Source of the DNA: Candidatus Latescibacterota bacterium
GTDB lineage: Bacteria; Latescibacterota; UBA2968
Direction: 5' to 3'
NCBI GenBank assembly: GCA_022821275.1
Contig: JAJEDY010000001.1
Coordinates: forward strand, 55,350 to 119,349
DNA: 64,000 nucleotides
In this document: positions 17,690 through 26,984 of the stretch, piece after piece
Layout of the letters: each line of letters starts with the position of its first letter
Numbering within the stretch: position 1 is the first letter of the stretch
Position numbers and translations under genes: made by a program
The notes under the pieces: model-generated
The model's database searches: none
Told to the model about the DNA's origin: nothing
What the model saw: the letters and a program-made list of their open reading frames with translations, nothing else

Positions 17690-18379
17690 ATGTGCGGTCG
17701 ATTTGTTTATGCTGCCCAATGCGGTGAAAACCAGCTCGCATTTCCACAGGTTGTTTTTCCCAACGAGATACCATTGCGATACAATATCGCACCGGGCCAG
17801 GACATCACGGCGATTGCCAACACTGCCGAGCCGCGTGCGGACACCTTCAAATGGGGACTTATTCCATCGTGGGCAAAAGATCACAAAATAGGCAACCGAC
17901 TTATCAACGCGCGGGGAGAAACCCTTGCGGAAAAACCCTCCTTTCGCACAGCCTTCAAAAGACGGAGATGTCTAATTCCCGCAACGGGATTTTACGAATG
18001 GCAGCGCAATCCCGACGGCAAAACCAAAACCCCCATGTATATCGCACTCAAATCCGGCGCCCCCTTTGCTTTTGCTGGCCTTTGGGAATCGTGGCATTCA
18101 CCCGAAGGACAACGTATTCAATCCTGTACGATTATCACAACCGAACCCAACGACCTGATGGCACCGATTCACAATCGCATGCCTGTTATTTTACCGGCTA
18201 ACGCGTATGACCTCTGGCTCGACCCGGCAGAGCGAACAGACCTGCAAGCCCTTCTCTCACCCTATTTCGCTCAAGAGATGACCGCATATCCCGTTTCCAC
18301 CCTTGTCAACAGTCCGATTAATGACACGCCAGACTGTCTGAAGCCCGCAAAACCGCCCGAACAGAGCGCATTGTTTTGA
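17690..18379 (+). CDS. SOS response-associated peptidase (SRAP/YedK/HMCES family)
   Basis: MCGRFVY N-terminus, catalytic Cys2; FKWGLIPSWAKD, NARGETLAEKPSFRTAFKRRRCLIPATGFYEW. Confidence 0.95.
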   Translation: MCGRFVYAAQCGENQLAFPQVVFPNEIPLRYNIAPGQDITAIANTAEPRADTFKWGLIPSWAKDHKIGNRLINARGETLAEKPSFRTAFKRRRCLIPATGFYEWQRNPDGKTKTPMYIALKSGAPFAFAGLWESWHSPEGQRIQSCTIITTEPNDLMAPIHNRMPVILPANAYDLWLDPAERTDLQALLSPYFAQEMTAYPVSTLVNSPINDTPDCLKPAKPPEQSALF

Positions 18380-18406
18380 CCCCATCCATTCCCGGAGTAA
18401 AACGCA

Positions 18407-19165
18407 ATGACCATTGTCGATACACACTGCCACATTGGACTTCACAAATACGAACCCGTAGAATCTCTACTCTACCACATGAACACATCCGGTGTTGATC
18501 GGGCTGTCTTCATCCAATACGCGGGAAACTCGGATAACCAGTATATGCTTGACAGCATGGCGGCACATCCGGAAAAATTTCAAGCGGCCATGATCGTTGA
18601 ACCCACAGACGATGGTACAGCCATGCGACAATGGGCAGAACAGGGCATTGTCGGCATTCGCCTCCCGGCAAATAGCCGCGCCGATTGCGCCGATCCCCTC
18701 GCGCAGTGGCGCACAGCAGCCGACCTCGACCTCGTCGTCAGCGCGCCGAGCGCCCCACAGAGCCTTCTGAGCGATGAATTTGCAGAAGTACTCAGAGAAT
18801 TCCCAAACCTATCCATCGTGATCGAACACCTCGCGGGCATCGGCGAAGGCCAGCAGCCCCCTTATGATACTTTCAAAAAGATTCTCGAACTCGCCGAACA
18901 GCCCAATCTGTCTATCAAACTTCCCGGATTCGGAGAAATCTGCCCCGTCCCCTTGCCCTTCGATCCCATCCCCCCACTCGCCGACATGGCCATCGAAGCC
19001 TTCGGTCCCCAAAGGGTCATGTGGGGAAGCGATTATCCCCCTGTGAGCAGACGCGAAGGCTATGACAACAGCCTCAAAGTCCCGATGGATTACCTGTCTG
19101 CCTTCAGCGAAGAAGACAGAGATTGGATATTCGGAAAAACCGCCCTGAAAATCTGGCGGTTCTGA
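18407..19165 (+). CDS. Amidohydrolase family (amidohydrolase_2) protein
   Basis: MTIVDTHCHIGLH; GVDRAVFIQYAG; MWGSDYPPVSRREGY. Confidence 0.9.
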   Translation: MTIVDTHCHIGLHKYEPVESLLYHMNTSGVDRAVFIQYAGNSDNQYMLDSMAAHPEKFQAAMIVEPTDDGTAMRQWAEQGIVGIRLPANSRADCADPLAQWRTAADLDLVVSAPSAPQSLLSDEFAEVLREFPNLSIVIEHLAGIGEGQQPPYDTFKKILELAEQPNLSIKLPGFGEICPVPLPFDPIPPLADMAIEAFGPQRVMWGSDYPPVSRREGYDNSLKVPMDYLSAFSEEDRDWIFGKTALKIWRF

Positions 19166-19169
19166 GCAT

Positions 19170-19207
19170 AAAAAAAGCGTCGGCTACTTGAGCGGACGCT
19201 TTTTTTA
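19170..19207. terminator. Intrinsic terminator
   Basis: AAAAAAAGCGTC-ggctacttgagcg-GACGCTTTTTTT. Confidence 0.85.
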
Positions 19208-19226
19208 TTTTTTAATTTTTACTGCC

Positions 19227-19670
19227 TCACTCTTCATACTCGGGAAATGCAGGAGCCAGCAAAAATGCACAATCTTCGTGGCATTTGCCGCAATAAGGCA
19301 CCATGGCGCGGAACTTCTTATTTGCTTCTTTGACATTTCCCGCCTTGGCTGCAGACGCAATCCCCAGAGCCAGTGTTTGGGATGCCTGGTTGTAAATCGT
19401 GTACTTTTCTTCGTGTTCTGGCGGATAGAGATCGATCACTGCTTTCAACGCATCCTGGATCTTCTCGGCATCATCGGCAATCCCATCAACTGTCTCGTTT
19501 TTCAGCGCGACCATAATCCGATCTGTACTCAACTTAATTTCGCGCATTTTCGCACGTCTCACTGGCAGATTATTGTCCGACTGTTCGCCGCCTCCACCAC
19601 AGCCAGTGATACCAGCCATCACAACACCCAGAATTACCGAACCCAAAGCCATAAACCTCAAATAGCGCAT
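19227..19670 (-). CDS. Lipoprotein with one CxxCH heme motif (cytochrome c class II-like)
   Basis: MRYLRFMALGSVILGVVMAGITGCGGGG lipobox; helical body; C-terminal YCGKCHEDC. Confidence 0.75.
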   Translation of the reverse strand: MRYLRFMALGSVILGVVMAGITGCGGGGEQSDNNLPVRRAKMREIKLSTDRIMVALKNETVDGIADDAEKIQDALKAVIDLYPPEHEEKYTIYNQASQTLALGIASAAKAGNVKEANKKFRAMVPYCGKCHEDCAFLLAPAFPEYEE

Positions 19671-19738
19671 TGATACCTCCTATTTCCTTTCTCGTTTTAC
19701 AGTGCGAGTCATGATAATAAACTTTTCCGAACACAAAA

Positions 19739-20746
19739 TCAAGTTTTTCCAGAGGGATTATCTCGCCCCCCCAATACTTTTCGCAACCCCTCCTGAACCC
19801 GGCGATTTTGATTGTGCTGACGCACCCCCGCCTGAATCATAAACCGCGAAAGCCGGTCCTTTTTGGCCCTCATCCAGCGATTCAATGGTGGATAGGCATA
19901 CATCAGAAAACCAGAAAGACAAATCGTCAACGTAACATAGGCAACGATATCGGTATAAATATACGCGTTGCTGGCACCCGCAAAGATAACCCCTGAATGC
20001 AACTCCAGCATGATTTTCCGGAAATCAGCAGATCGCACCATCACCAGAGAGGTAATAGACATCACTGCCAACAAAATCATGCCGACGAGCCCGGCCCAAT
20101 AGTGTATCTTGCGATTGTACTTAAACACCGTATTGATAACCGTGCGGTCCTCTACCAGATGCTCAAAACCCGATAAGCGCTCCATCTGAGCTTCGAGCAA
20201 CTCATTGCGGTGGGCCATCTCCTCTCGCCGCAGCATCATATCGACCAACCCACCGATTTGCGCGGCCACCTCGTGCAAAAAATCCTCATCATCCTTTGTA
20301 AAATACTCCGGATCGCCTTGCTTGTTCAGGAGTTCCAGCACACCTATCACCTCCCCGCGTCTGTTGTGCAGCGGGAAGGCCAGTATGGTCTGCGTTTCAT
20401 ACCCGAGTACATTGGAAAACAAGGGGTCTTTGGAGGTATCCAAAACATTTCTCACATCGCCGCTCTTAAACACATGCCCTGCGATACCCCTATCGCTCGG
20501 GATTCGCACCTGCGTGTCTTTTTCGACCCCTGCACCAACATGCGTATAAAGCTCATCTGTCAGGCGGTTGTGAAAAAATATCGAACACTGCTCCGCCTCC
20601 AAATACGTGGAGATTTCATGTGCAATACCACTGATCAATCGACCCTGATTTGACGTCGCATTCATCAACCGGCTAATTGTCAGCAGTGACTCCAAACGCT
20701 CCACGCGAGCGGTGAGGTCCTGGGAAAGTTCGCTCTCTTGTGCCAT
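19739..20746 (-). CDS. GAF-domain protein with C-terminal TM region
   Basis: GAF: LISGIAHEISTYLEAEQCSIFFHNRLTDELYTHVGAGVEKDTQVRIPSDRGIAGHVFKSG; C-term KIHYWAGLVGMILLAVMSITSLVMV and further TMs (PepSY-TM-like). Confidence 0.8.
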   Translation of the reverse strand: MAQESELSQDLTARVERLESLLTISRLMNATSNQGRLISGIAHEISTYLEAEQCSIFFHNRLTDELYTHVGAGVEKDTQVRIPSDRGIAGHVFKSGDVRNVLDTSKDPLFSNVLGYETQTILAFPLHNRRGEVIGVLELLNKQGDPEYFTKDDEDFLHEVAAQIGGLVDMMLRREEMAHRNELLEAQMERLSGFEHLVEDRTVINTVFKYNRKIHYWAGLVGMILLAVMSITSLVMVRSADFRKIMLELHSGVIFAGASNAYIYTDIVAYVTLTICLSGFLMYAYPPLNRWMRAKKDRLSRFMIQAGVRQHNQNRRVQEGLRKVLGGRDNPSGKT

Positions 20747-20843
20747 GCTACCAGCCTCGGATACAAAGCCATCGCCCCATTCAATACTTCCAATATACAA
20801 AACTCTTTGGTGAAATACAAACCCGCTTCCCGTCTTTTAACTC

Positions 20844-21488
20844 TCACCTCACCAATTCTGCTGTACCCCACAAACTCGGATCGTAAGACACGGGTAAAAT
20901 CTCCTCTGCCGTCCAAACTTGCCGCCCCAAATTCTTATCGCGCAACAAATAAGTAAAACCGATCCGATTATTCTCATCGGGATCAAACCCGGTCATTGCA
21001 GCAGCGGGAATATGGGCTTCCAGGCGATACTCCGTTTTAAGCACCTTTGAAGCCACCTCTAAACGCTCGGGATCGCACAGCCTCGGATGCGCTCTCGCCC
21101 GCCGCAACCGAAATTGTCTCCCGCCAGCCTGCCTCTTCCCTTTGCCCGGCCAAAAACAAAAATGATGACAATACCGGCTTCCGCGGGGCGCAGTACGCAC
21201 ATCGCGCGTATCGATCCACACCTGAAAGCCGTCACCGCGCAATGGCCGGCGAACATCGGGCGCACGCCCCCCGGCACCTTTTACATCAACGGCAAAAAAC
21301 AACCCGGTATCGTGCCAGGCCATATACACATCGGCAAAGGGATTTTTTCCCTCAATCCCGGTCAAATCTGGCACCAAATAAGTCGTCTCCCAGTCATTGA
21401 TCACACCGTCAATCGTCGGGACATCTGCGCGAAACAGACAGGGAAAAGCCACCTGAAAAAACGCGCGTTTGGGAATACCAATATTCAT
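20844..21488 (-). CDS. DOMON/CBM9-like carbohydrate-binding domain protein
   Basis: TIDGVINDWETTYLVPDLTG...ADVYMAWHDTGLFFAVDVKG...DGFQVWIDTRD pattern. Confidence 0.65.
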   Translation of the reverse strand: MNIGIPKRAFFQVAFPCLFRADVPTIDGVINDWETTYLVPDLTGIEGKNPFADVYMAWHDTGLFFAVDVKGAGGRAPDVRRPLRGDGFQVWIDTRDVRTAPRGSRYCHHFCFWPGKGKRQAGGRQFRLRRARAHPRLCDPERLEVASKVLKTEYRLEAHIPAAAMTGFDPDENNRIGFTYLLRDKNLGRQVWTAEEILPVSYDPSLWGTAELVR

Positions 21489-21492
21489 AACC

Positions 21493-24400
21493 CTATCCCC
21501 CAGCCCCAACCTTGCGACCAAAAAGATTGGCAAAGATGAGAAAGTCGGGAAAGTTGACGATGCCATCACCGTCAAAATCATAAGTGGAATCAGAAGTTTG
21601 AAATGCACGGACAAAAGAAAGGAAATCTGCAAAATCAATAACCCCGCTACCATCGGCATCGGCCCGCGCAAGAAGGTCTGGATCAACAGTATCAGTAATC
21701 CTTATCAATCCGAGAGGTGTACCACTCGCATCGGCTGTATTGAGAATCGTCAGTGTGTACCGAGCGGGAAATGGCACGGCAAAGGACAAAATCGCTCGGG
21801 TATTTTGCCGGTCGAGAATCACAGATGTGGGTTGCCCAATACCGCCGAGCAGATAACTCGATGGCAGTGCCGCATCTGGTCCCATCTCTTCCGAAAAGAA
21901 AATTTGAATCTGACTGTCCGACAGCGTTTCAACGCGCAGGACTTCTGGCGCACGGTTCGGCATAAGAGATACAATACCCGAGCGAATATCCCAATCAGCC
22001 ACAGCGACAATTTGATAGCGATAGGTCTGACCTTCAGTCAGCAAAGAATCAATGTACACCGTGCGGTCGCTGATCTCATCAAAATAACCGAGCGCACCAT
22101 CGCCAACAGCGCGATAAATCTGATAAGAAGACGCATCGGGCACTTGCATCCAGTCGATTTCAACACGGGTCGGTCCCAGCGGCCGCGCGCGTATAATCTG
22201 TGGCGACCCCATTGCGACAGGCGGTTCGTCGCGTTCGACAATATGCACTGTGCCATCGAAATTAAAAAGCACCTCATTGCGAAAATCTCTGTCCAGATCC
22301 GCAATGAGCGCGCGGCGCATCAAACCCACTGGCGTATGCCAGATCGGGCGATAGTGATCGGGTTTCTCTGCACGAAAAGCGTAGAGATCCGGACGCAGGC
22401 ATACGATCAGGTCGTCCAGGCCATCCCCATCGATATCCCCTGCCGAAATCCCATTGCCTGTGGTCGCCACGCCGTTAATCCGCGTCGTCCATTCGCGTAC
22501 ATAAGTATCGGGCGCACGCATGCTGTAAATCTCCAATTCCCAGAAACCATTGGAAGCTTCATACGCATCTGTGTACGCGCGCGCAACGGCAAATTCGACC
22601 AATCCATCGCCGTCCAAATCCACGCCCCCACCAACCCAACGCGCATCCCCCTCGCCCGGCAAGTACCAGGTCTGCACGTATCTCCCCGCGCGGTACTCAT
22701 ACATCCAGAGATCGCCATCGGCATCGCCAGCGAGAATTTCCCGCTGCTCATCTCGATCAAAGTCCGCAACCACAAAGCGCGGACCAGGATCGCCATTGCC
22801 CTCTGAGGGATCAACGAGAAATACCTCCTCGCGGATCACGCTACCGAGATTCCGAATCACGCGGATACCGCGCTGATCACCTGCTCGCGCGATAATATCG
22901 GGAATACTATCGCCATCCACATCGGCAAAATCGCCACCCCATGTGTCGCGCTGTTCAAATTCTACCTGCGCGGGATAGGGATTGGTGGGGCTATCTGTAA
23001 AAAGGACAAGACGCTCATAAGTCACGCCCAATAAATCATCGGTCCCATCATTTGTAATATCGCCAATTGACCAGGGCAAAAAACGCTCGTCGCTTTGAAA
23101 TTCATCAGAAAATGTACCATCCGCCTGGCGTTCGTAAATATGCACGGGTCCATAAGAATCGCCCGTAAGATATGGCATAAGCGCGATTTCCAGCTTACCA
23201 TCGCGGTCGAAATCCGATGCGCGATCGGGCAAAAAGCCATCGGGCAATGTGCCCATTTCCGCAAATCCATTTTGCGGGACGCGAAAAGGAACATAATCAA
23301 TTGTCTGTGCTGGATGCACCGCGCGGATATTGTTTTCTCCATCTGCCAAAATGTGGAATGTCACAACACCTGATGGCAATGTATGGGGCAGAACAACGCG
23401 GTGTTTGTTTTGCACCAGACCGGTGTACAGGGTATCGAAATCCGCGCCATAGCGGTAGGCAATACCCCCGTGTGCGCGCTGATCGGTGCGCCAGCGACAT
23501 TCAAAAACGCGGCGATCGCCTTCCAACACATCGCCACACGCAAGCGCGGTGATAGAGGGGGCCACTTTTTCAATCGCAACGCGAACCCGATCTTCCACGA
23601 CCACACCATCCGACAAATCTGCTTCGAGTCGCAAAACCGCGTCAGAATCAGCAAAAGCAGAAACATCCCAGGTATAGCGAATGTCCTGAGAGGGTATTCC
23701 TTCTACAAGACCTGTCCATGTTTGCGGATTGCGTCCTATGCCATAAGACAGGCGATAACCCGTGACCTGCGCGCCCGAAACAGAAGCGCGAATATCAAAC
23801 GCAGTATCATTCCCTTCATCATTGACGGGAGATTGTATCGCAACTGTCAGTTCTTCGAAAGTACCCAGACGGCTTGCGAGTTGCCCCCCACTCACGCGCC
23901 CTGCACCATAGTCATTGTCGTGCCCTGGCAGCCCCAGGTCAATTGCAGATGCGATGAGCAAATTGCGCACAGAATGGGGCGAAAGATCGGGCCGGCGCGA
24001 GAGAATCAGTGCGGCCAAACCCGATATGTGAGGCGCGGAAAAAGAAGTGCCAGAACCGGAGGCATAGCGATTATTGAGGCGTGTGCTGAGAATACTGACG
24101 CCCGGCGCAACCAGATCGAGCGACGCGCCCGTGCTGCTAAAACCCGCCAGACGGTCGGTATGGTTTACCGCACCCACAGCAATCGTATAGTGATTGCCCG
24201 CGGGATACCCCAACTCATCGCCCGTGTTCCCCGCAGAGGCGACGAGCACAACGCCTTGAGCGTGCGCGTATTGGATTACGTCGCCCAGGATAAAAGTGCG
24301 TTCAGGTCCCCCCAAACTCATATTAATAATATGCGCGCCATTCTCCACGGCATAGAGAATAGCCGCAGCGATATCATCTTCTTCGAGAAAACCAATGCCG

Positions 24401-25233
24401 CCAAGCCGTCTCAACCCCGCTCGCAGTGCCATAAGTTGGGCATTCGGCGCAATACCGGCAATACCTCGGTTATTATTCGTCGCCGCTGCAACAATGCCCG
24501 CAACGCGCGTACCGTGCGCCGATTCATCCTGCGGATCATTGTCGCGATTGAGATAATCCCCCATCCCCGGCAGATCTGGTGCATGGGTAAAGTCCCAACC
24601 CCTTATATCATCGATATACCCATTCCCATCGTCATCAACCCCAGCCGCTCCGTTCACTTCTGCAGCATTGTGCCAGATATTGTCGCGCAAGTCTTCGTGG
24701 TTATAATCGACGCCGGAATCAATGATCGCGACAACGATCTGTTTTTGAATGGAACCGAGGCTTTGTTGCAACAGCTCCCAATCAAGGGTCTGAAGGCTAC
24801 GTTGGTTGCCATAGCGCGGGTCATTGGGTGCTTGTTGGTGCGTAAACAAATAATTGGGTTGTGCGTACACAACATCGGGACGCAAGGCGTAATCGGCTGC
24901 GGCTGCGATAGGATCGCCCGACAAACGCACGCGGTACACATGCGTCATGGGATGGGGATAAACAGCCTTGGCACTTCGCGGCGTAAAAAGCGGTTCAATC
25001 GATGTTATGCCATACCATTCTGATAGATCGCGGAATTGTGCGAGTGCCGGCTTTGCATTGCGAAACTTGACGAGAATTTGCCCGGGAGAATACGCGGACT
25101 GCGCGTGAATTGTTTGCAAAAAGCAACCACAGATGAACACAGATAAACACAGATAAATGTAGAACCACCTGCCCAGCCCCCAGTTCCCAGCCTCTCGCCT
25201 TTCCTTGTCTCTCTGTGTCTCCGTGTGAGCCAT
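21493..25233 (-). CDS. Secreted subtilisin-like (S8) protease with FG-GAP/VCBS repeats and C-terminal tandem EF-hand module
   Basis: VVAIIDSGVDYNHEDL (Asp), HGTRVAGIVAA (His), GTSFSAPHISGLAALIL (Ser); repeated DFDRDGKLEIAL/DIDGDGLDDLIV; C-term DADGSGVIDFADFLSFVRAF...DFDGDGIVNFPDFLIFANLFG. Start set at MAHTETQ. Confidence 0.9.
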   Translation of the reverse strand: MAHTETQRDKERREAGNWGLGRWFYIYLCLSVFICGCFLQTIHAQSAYSPGQILVKFRNAKPALAQFRDLSEWYGITSIEPLFTPRSAKAVYPHPMTHVYRVRLSGDPIAAAADYALRPDVVYAQPNYLFTHQQAPNDPRYGNQRSLQTLDWELLQQSLGSIQKQIVVAIIDSGVDYNHEDLRDNIWHNAAEVNGAAGVDDDGNGYIDDIRGWDFTHAPDLPGMGDYLNRDNDPQDESAHGTRVAGIVAAATNNNRGIAGIAPNAQLMALRAGLRRLGGIGFLEEDDIAAAILYAVENGAHIINMSLGGPERTFILGDVIQYAHAQGVVLVASAGNTGDELGYPAGNHYTIAVGAVNHTDRLAGFSSTGASLDLVAPGVSILSTRLNNRYASGSGTSFSAPHISGLAALILSRRPDLSPHSVRNLLIASAIDLGLPGHDNDYGAGRVSGGQLASRLGTFEELTVAIQSPVNDEGNDTAFDIRASVSGAQVTGYRLSYGIGRNPQTWTGLVEGIPSQDIRYTWDVSAFADSDAVLRLEADLSDGVVVEDRVRVAIEKVAPSITALACGDVLEGDRRVFECRWRTDQRAHGGIAYRYGADFDTLYTGLVQNKHRVVLPHTLPSGVVTFHILADGENNIRAVHPAQTIDYVPFRVPQNGFAEMGTLPDGFLPDRASDFDRDGKLEIALMPYLTGDSYGPVHIYERQADGTFSDEFQSDERFLPWSIGDITNDGTDDLLGVTYERLVLFTDSPTNPYPAQVEFEQRDTWGGDFADVDGDSIPDIIARAGDQRGIRVIRNLGSVIREEVFLVDPSEGNGDPGPRFVVADFDRDEQREILAGDADGDLWMYEYRAGRYVQTWYLPGEGDARWVGGGVDLDGDGLVEFAVARAYTDAYEASNGFWELEIYSMRAPDTYVREWTTRINGVATTGNGISAGDIDGDGLDDLIVCLRPDLYAFRAEKPDHYRPIWHTPVGLMRRALIADLDRDFRNEVLFNFDGTVHIVERDEPPVAMGSPQIIRARPLGPTRVEIDWMQVPDASSYQIYRAVGDGALGYFDEISDRTVYIDSLLTEGQTYRYQIVAVADWDIRSGIVSLMPNRAPEVLRVETLSDSQIQIFFSEEMGPDAALPSSYLLGGIGQPTSVILDRQNTRAILSFAVPFPARYTLTILNTADASGTPLGLIRITDTVDPDLLARADADGSGVIDFADFLSFVRAFQTSDSTYDFDGDGIVNFPDFLIFANLFGRKVGAGG

Positions 25234-25312
25234 CTCACTTCCCGCCTTTAATCTGCGTAAAACGCTCAAATTACTCGCGTTTTTTCTGCGTTCATCTGCG
25301 GATTCATCTCGC
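25114..25312. repeat. Cluster of short repeats (10-mer tandem and related phrases) overlapping the 5' end of the subtilase gene
   Basis: ACAGATGAAC/ACAGATAAAC/ACAGATAAAT tandem at 25129-25158; CAGCCCCCAGTTCCCAGCC; TCTCTCTGTGTCTCCGTGTGAG; TCTGCGTTCATCTGCGGATTCATC. Confidence 0.6.
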
Positions 25313-26491
25313 CTTACTATAATCGGAAGGCAGCAGTGCAACCAGAAGGGCTGCCGGGAAGAGCAACATGGAGACAACCGTAAGCGCGGTAGCCGTAGAG
25401 GTCCACTCGGCAAGGCTCCCCACGCCGATCATGGCAAGGCCCGCCATGCCCCAGGAAAAGCCCATCACCAATCCGGTCGCCGTACTCGTATTGTGCGGCA
25501 AGGCGCGTTGCGCCAAAGAGATATTTGTCGTAATGCCGAGATCGAACAAATACCCCGCTACAAAAAACGAAATGAGCGCCAGGTACCCATCTGCCAGACA
25601 AAAACCCGCGTGAAAAATTGCGGATGAAGCACACGAAAAAGCCAGAAGTTTGCGCTGCGACATGCGATCTGCCAGATAGCCGCCCGTGATGCGCCCCAGC
25701 GTGCTGGAAAGCAAATAACAGGAAAAAACCCAGCCGATATCACTGGTAGTCCAGCCACGAGACGCCCCCAGAATAGCCGTAAAACTGACAAATCCCGTGT
25801 GAATAACAGAGCGCAAAACACTAATGGCAAAAAGCGTCCACAAAGAGCGGGTTTTTTTCAAAATAGAGAAATCGATTTTGCCTGCGGTTACGCGGCGTTC
25901 ATGCACGGGAACTTTTCGAGACTGCCACAGGATAAATGGCGCGAGAAACAAGACGGGGATAACAATAAGCCACAGATATTGGATACCGTATCGCTCGACA
26001 ATTTGCGTCCCGGTAATCGAAGCGAGCGCCATCCCCAGTGTTCCCCCCGTCAGAAAAATAGCCATAGATAGATTGGCGCGGCGCGGCGTTAAAGCCGTAA
26101 CCAATCCCCCGGCGGTGGGATGAAAAAGAGAGGACCCAAAAGACGCGAAAATTAAAAAAACAGCGAGTATAGAAGCGGAGGGCGCAAAGCCGATACAAGA
26201 GACAAAAATTCCCGTAATAAAAAGCCCCAGTGCAACGAGGGCCATGCGGTCGCGTCCATCGCTAAAATATCCCATAAAGGGCTGCGTGATAGAACCGCAA
26301 AAGACAATCACCGTGGGCAAATAGGCAAACTGCGCCACCGTGAGATTGAAATGACTCTGAAAAAAAGCCCACAATGGCGGCGTGAGGACCATATAAAAAT
26401 CCAACGCCATGTGTGCTGCAGTAATATAAAAAACAGGGCGAAAAGCCCCTTTTGGATCAGAACGAAAAGATGGCGTGGTTTCTGTGGACAT
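25304..26491 (-). CDS. MFS transporter
   Basis: 12-TM pattern; MSTETTPSFRSDPKGAFRPVFYITAAHMALDFYMVLTPPLWAFFQSHF; PTAGGLVTALTPRRANLSMAIFLTGGTLGMAL. Confidence 0.9.
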   Translation of the reverse strand: MSTETTPSFRSDPKGAFRPVFYITAAHMALDFYMVLTPPLWAFFQSHFNLTVAQFAYLPTVIVFCGSITQPFMGYFSDGRDRMALVALGLFITGIFVSCIGFAPSASILAVFLIFASFGSSLFHPTAGGLVTALTPRRANLSMAIFLTGGTLGMALASITGTQIVERYGIQYLWLIVIPVLFLAPFILWQSRKVPVHERRVTAGKIDFSILKKTRSLWTLFAISVLRSVIHTGFVSFTAILGASRGWTTSDIGWVFSCYLLSSTLGRITGGYLADRMSQRKLLAFSCASSAIFHAGFCLADGYLALISFFVAGYLFDLGITTNISLAQRALPHNTSTATGLVMGFSWGMAGLAMIGVGSLAEWTSTATALTVVSMLLFPAALLVALLPSDYSKAR

Positions 26492-26505
26492 AGAATAGCC
26501 TTTTC

Positions 26506-26865
26506 TCACAACCCGGCGCGTTGGAGAATGACCTCGCAGAGTTTTTCGTGCAGGCCCAGAGGTTCGGTAACGCGGATATGCACATCTGGATATGCCGCCC
26601 CGGCTTCTGTTGCCATACGCGGAATATCCTCTGTAGCATGGCGACCAGGAGACAGCATATAGGGATGAACAACGATCTCACTTGCCCCCTCGCGCACACA
26701 TGCATCAATGCCCTGTCTAATAGTGGGTTCGGCCAGTTCCATATGCGCGATGTGGACAATGATATCGGGGCGCGCTCGACGCAAAATATCGCCAACGCCG
26801 TGAAGCATCTGATTGGCTTCTTCACGCCTGGAACCGTGATCGACAATGAGAAGTGCAGTAGGCAT
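26506..26865 (-). CDS. CbiX/SirB-like chelatase family protein
   Basis: ALLIVDHGSRREEANQML; VHPYMLSPGRHATEDIPRM. Confidence 0.85.
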   Translation of the reverse strand: MPTALLIVDHGSRREEANQMLHGVGDILRRARPDIIVHIAHMELAEPTIRQGIDACVREGASEIVVHPYMLSPGRHATEDIPRMATEAGAAYPDVHIRVTEPLGLHEKLCEVILQRAGL

Positions 26866-26962
26866 AGTTGTAAATGCGAATCAACGAATCAGCGGAACGG
26901 GGTACAACTGGTTCAGGCCAGTTCATCAACGGCGGAGTTTATAATAACTCTGGGTGGTAGGG

Positions 26963-26984
26963 TTCGTCTATTCGTCTATTCGTC
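26963..26984. repeat. 8-mer tandem repeat (TTCGTCTA) spanning the sulfatase stop codon
   Basis: TTCGTCTA TTCGTCTA TTCGTC; minus strand GACGAATAGACGAATAGACGAA. Confidence 0.7.

Noticed and set aside
21469-22806. 445-aa plus-strand ORF
   Set aside because: Antisense to the FG-GAP region of the subtilase; no domain signature.
23383-25023. 546-aa plus-strand ORF antisense to the subtilase
   Set aside because: Low-complexity, basic translation with no domain pattern; fully opposite a clear S8 protease.
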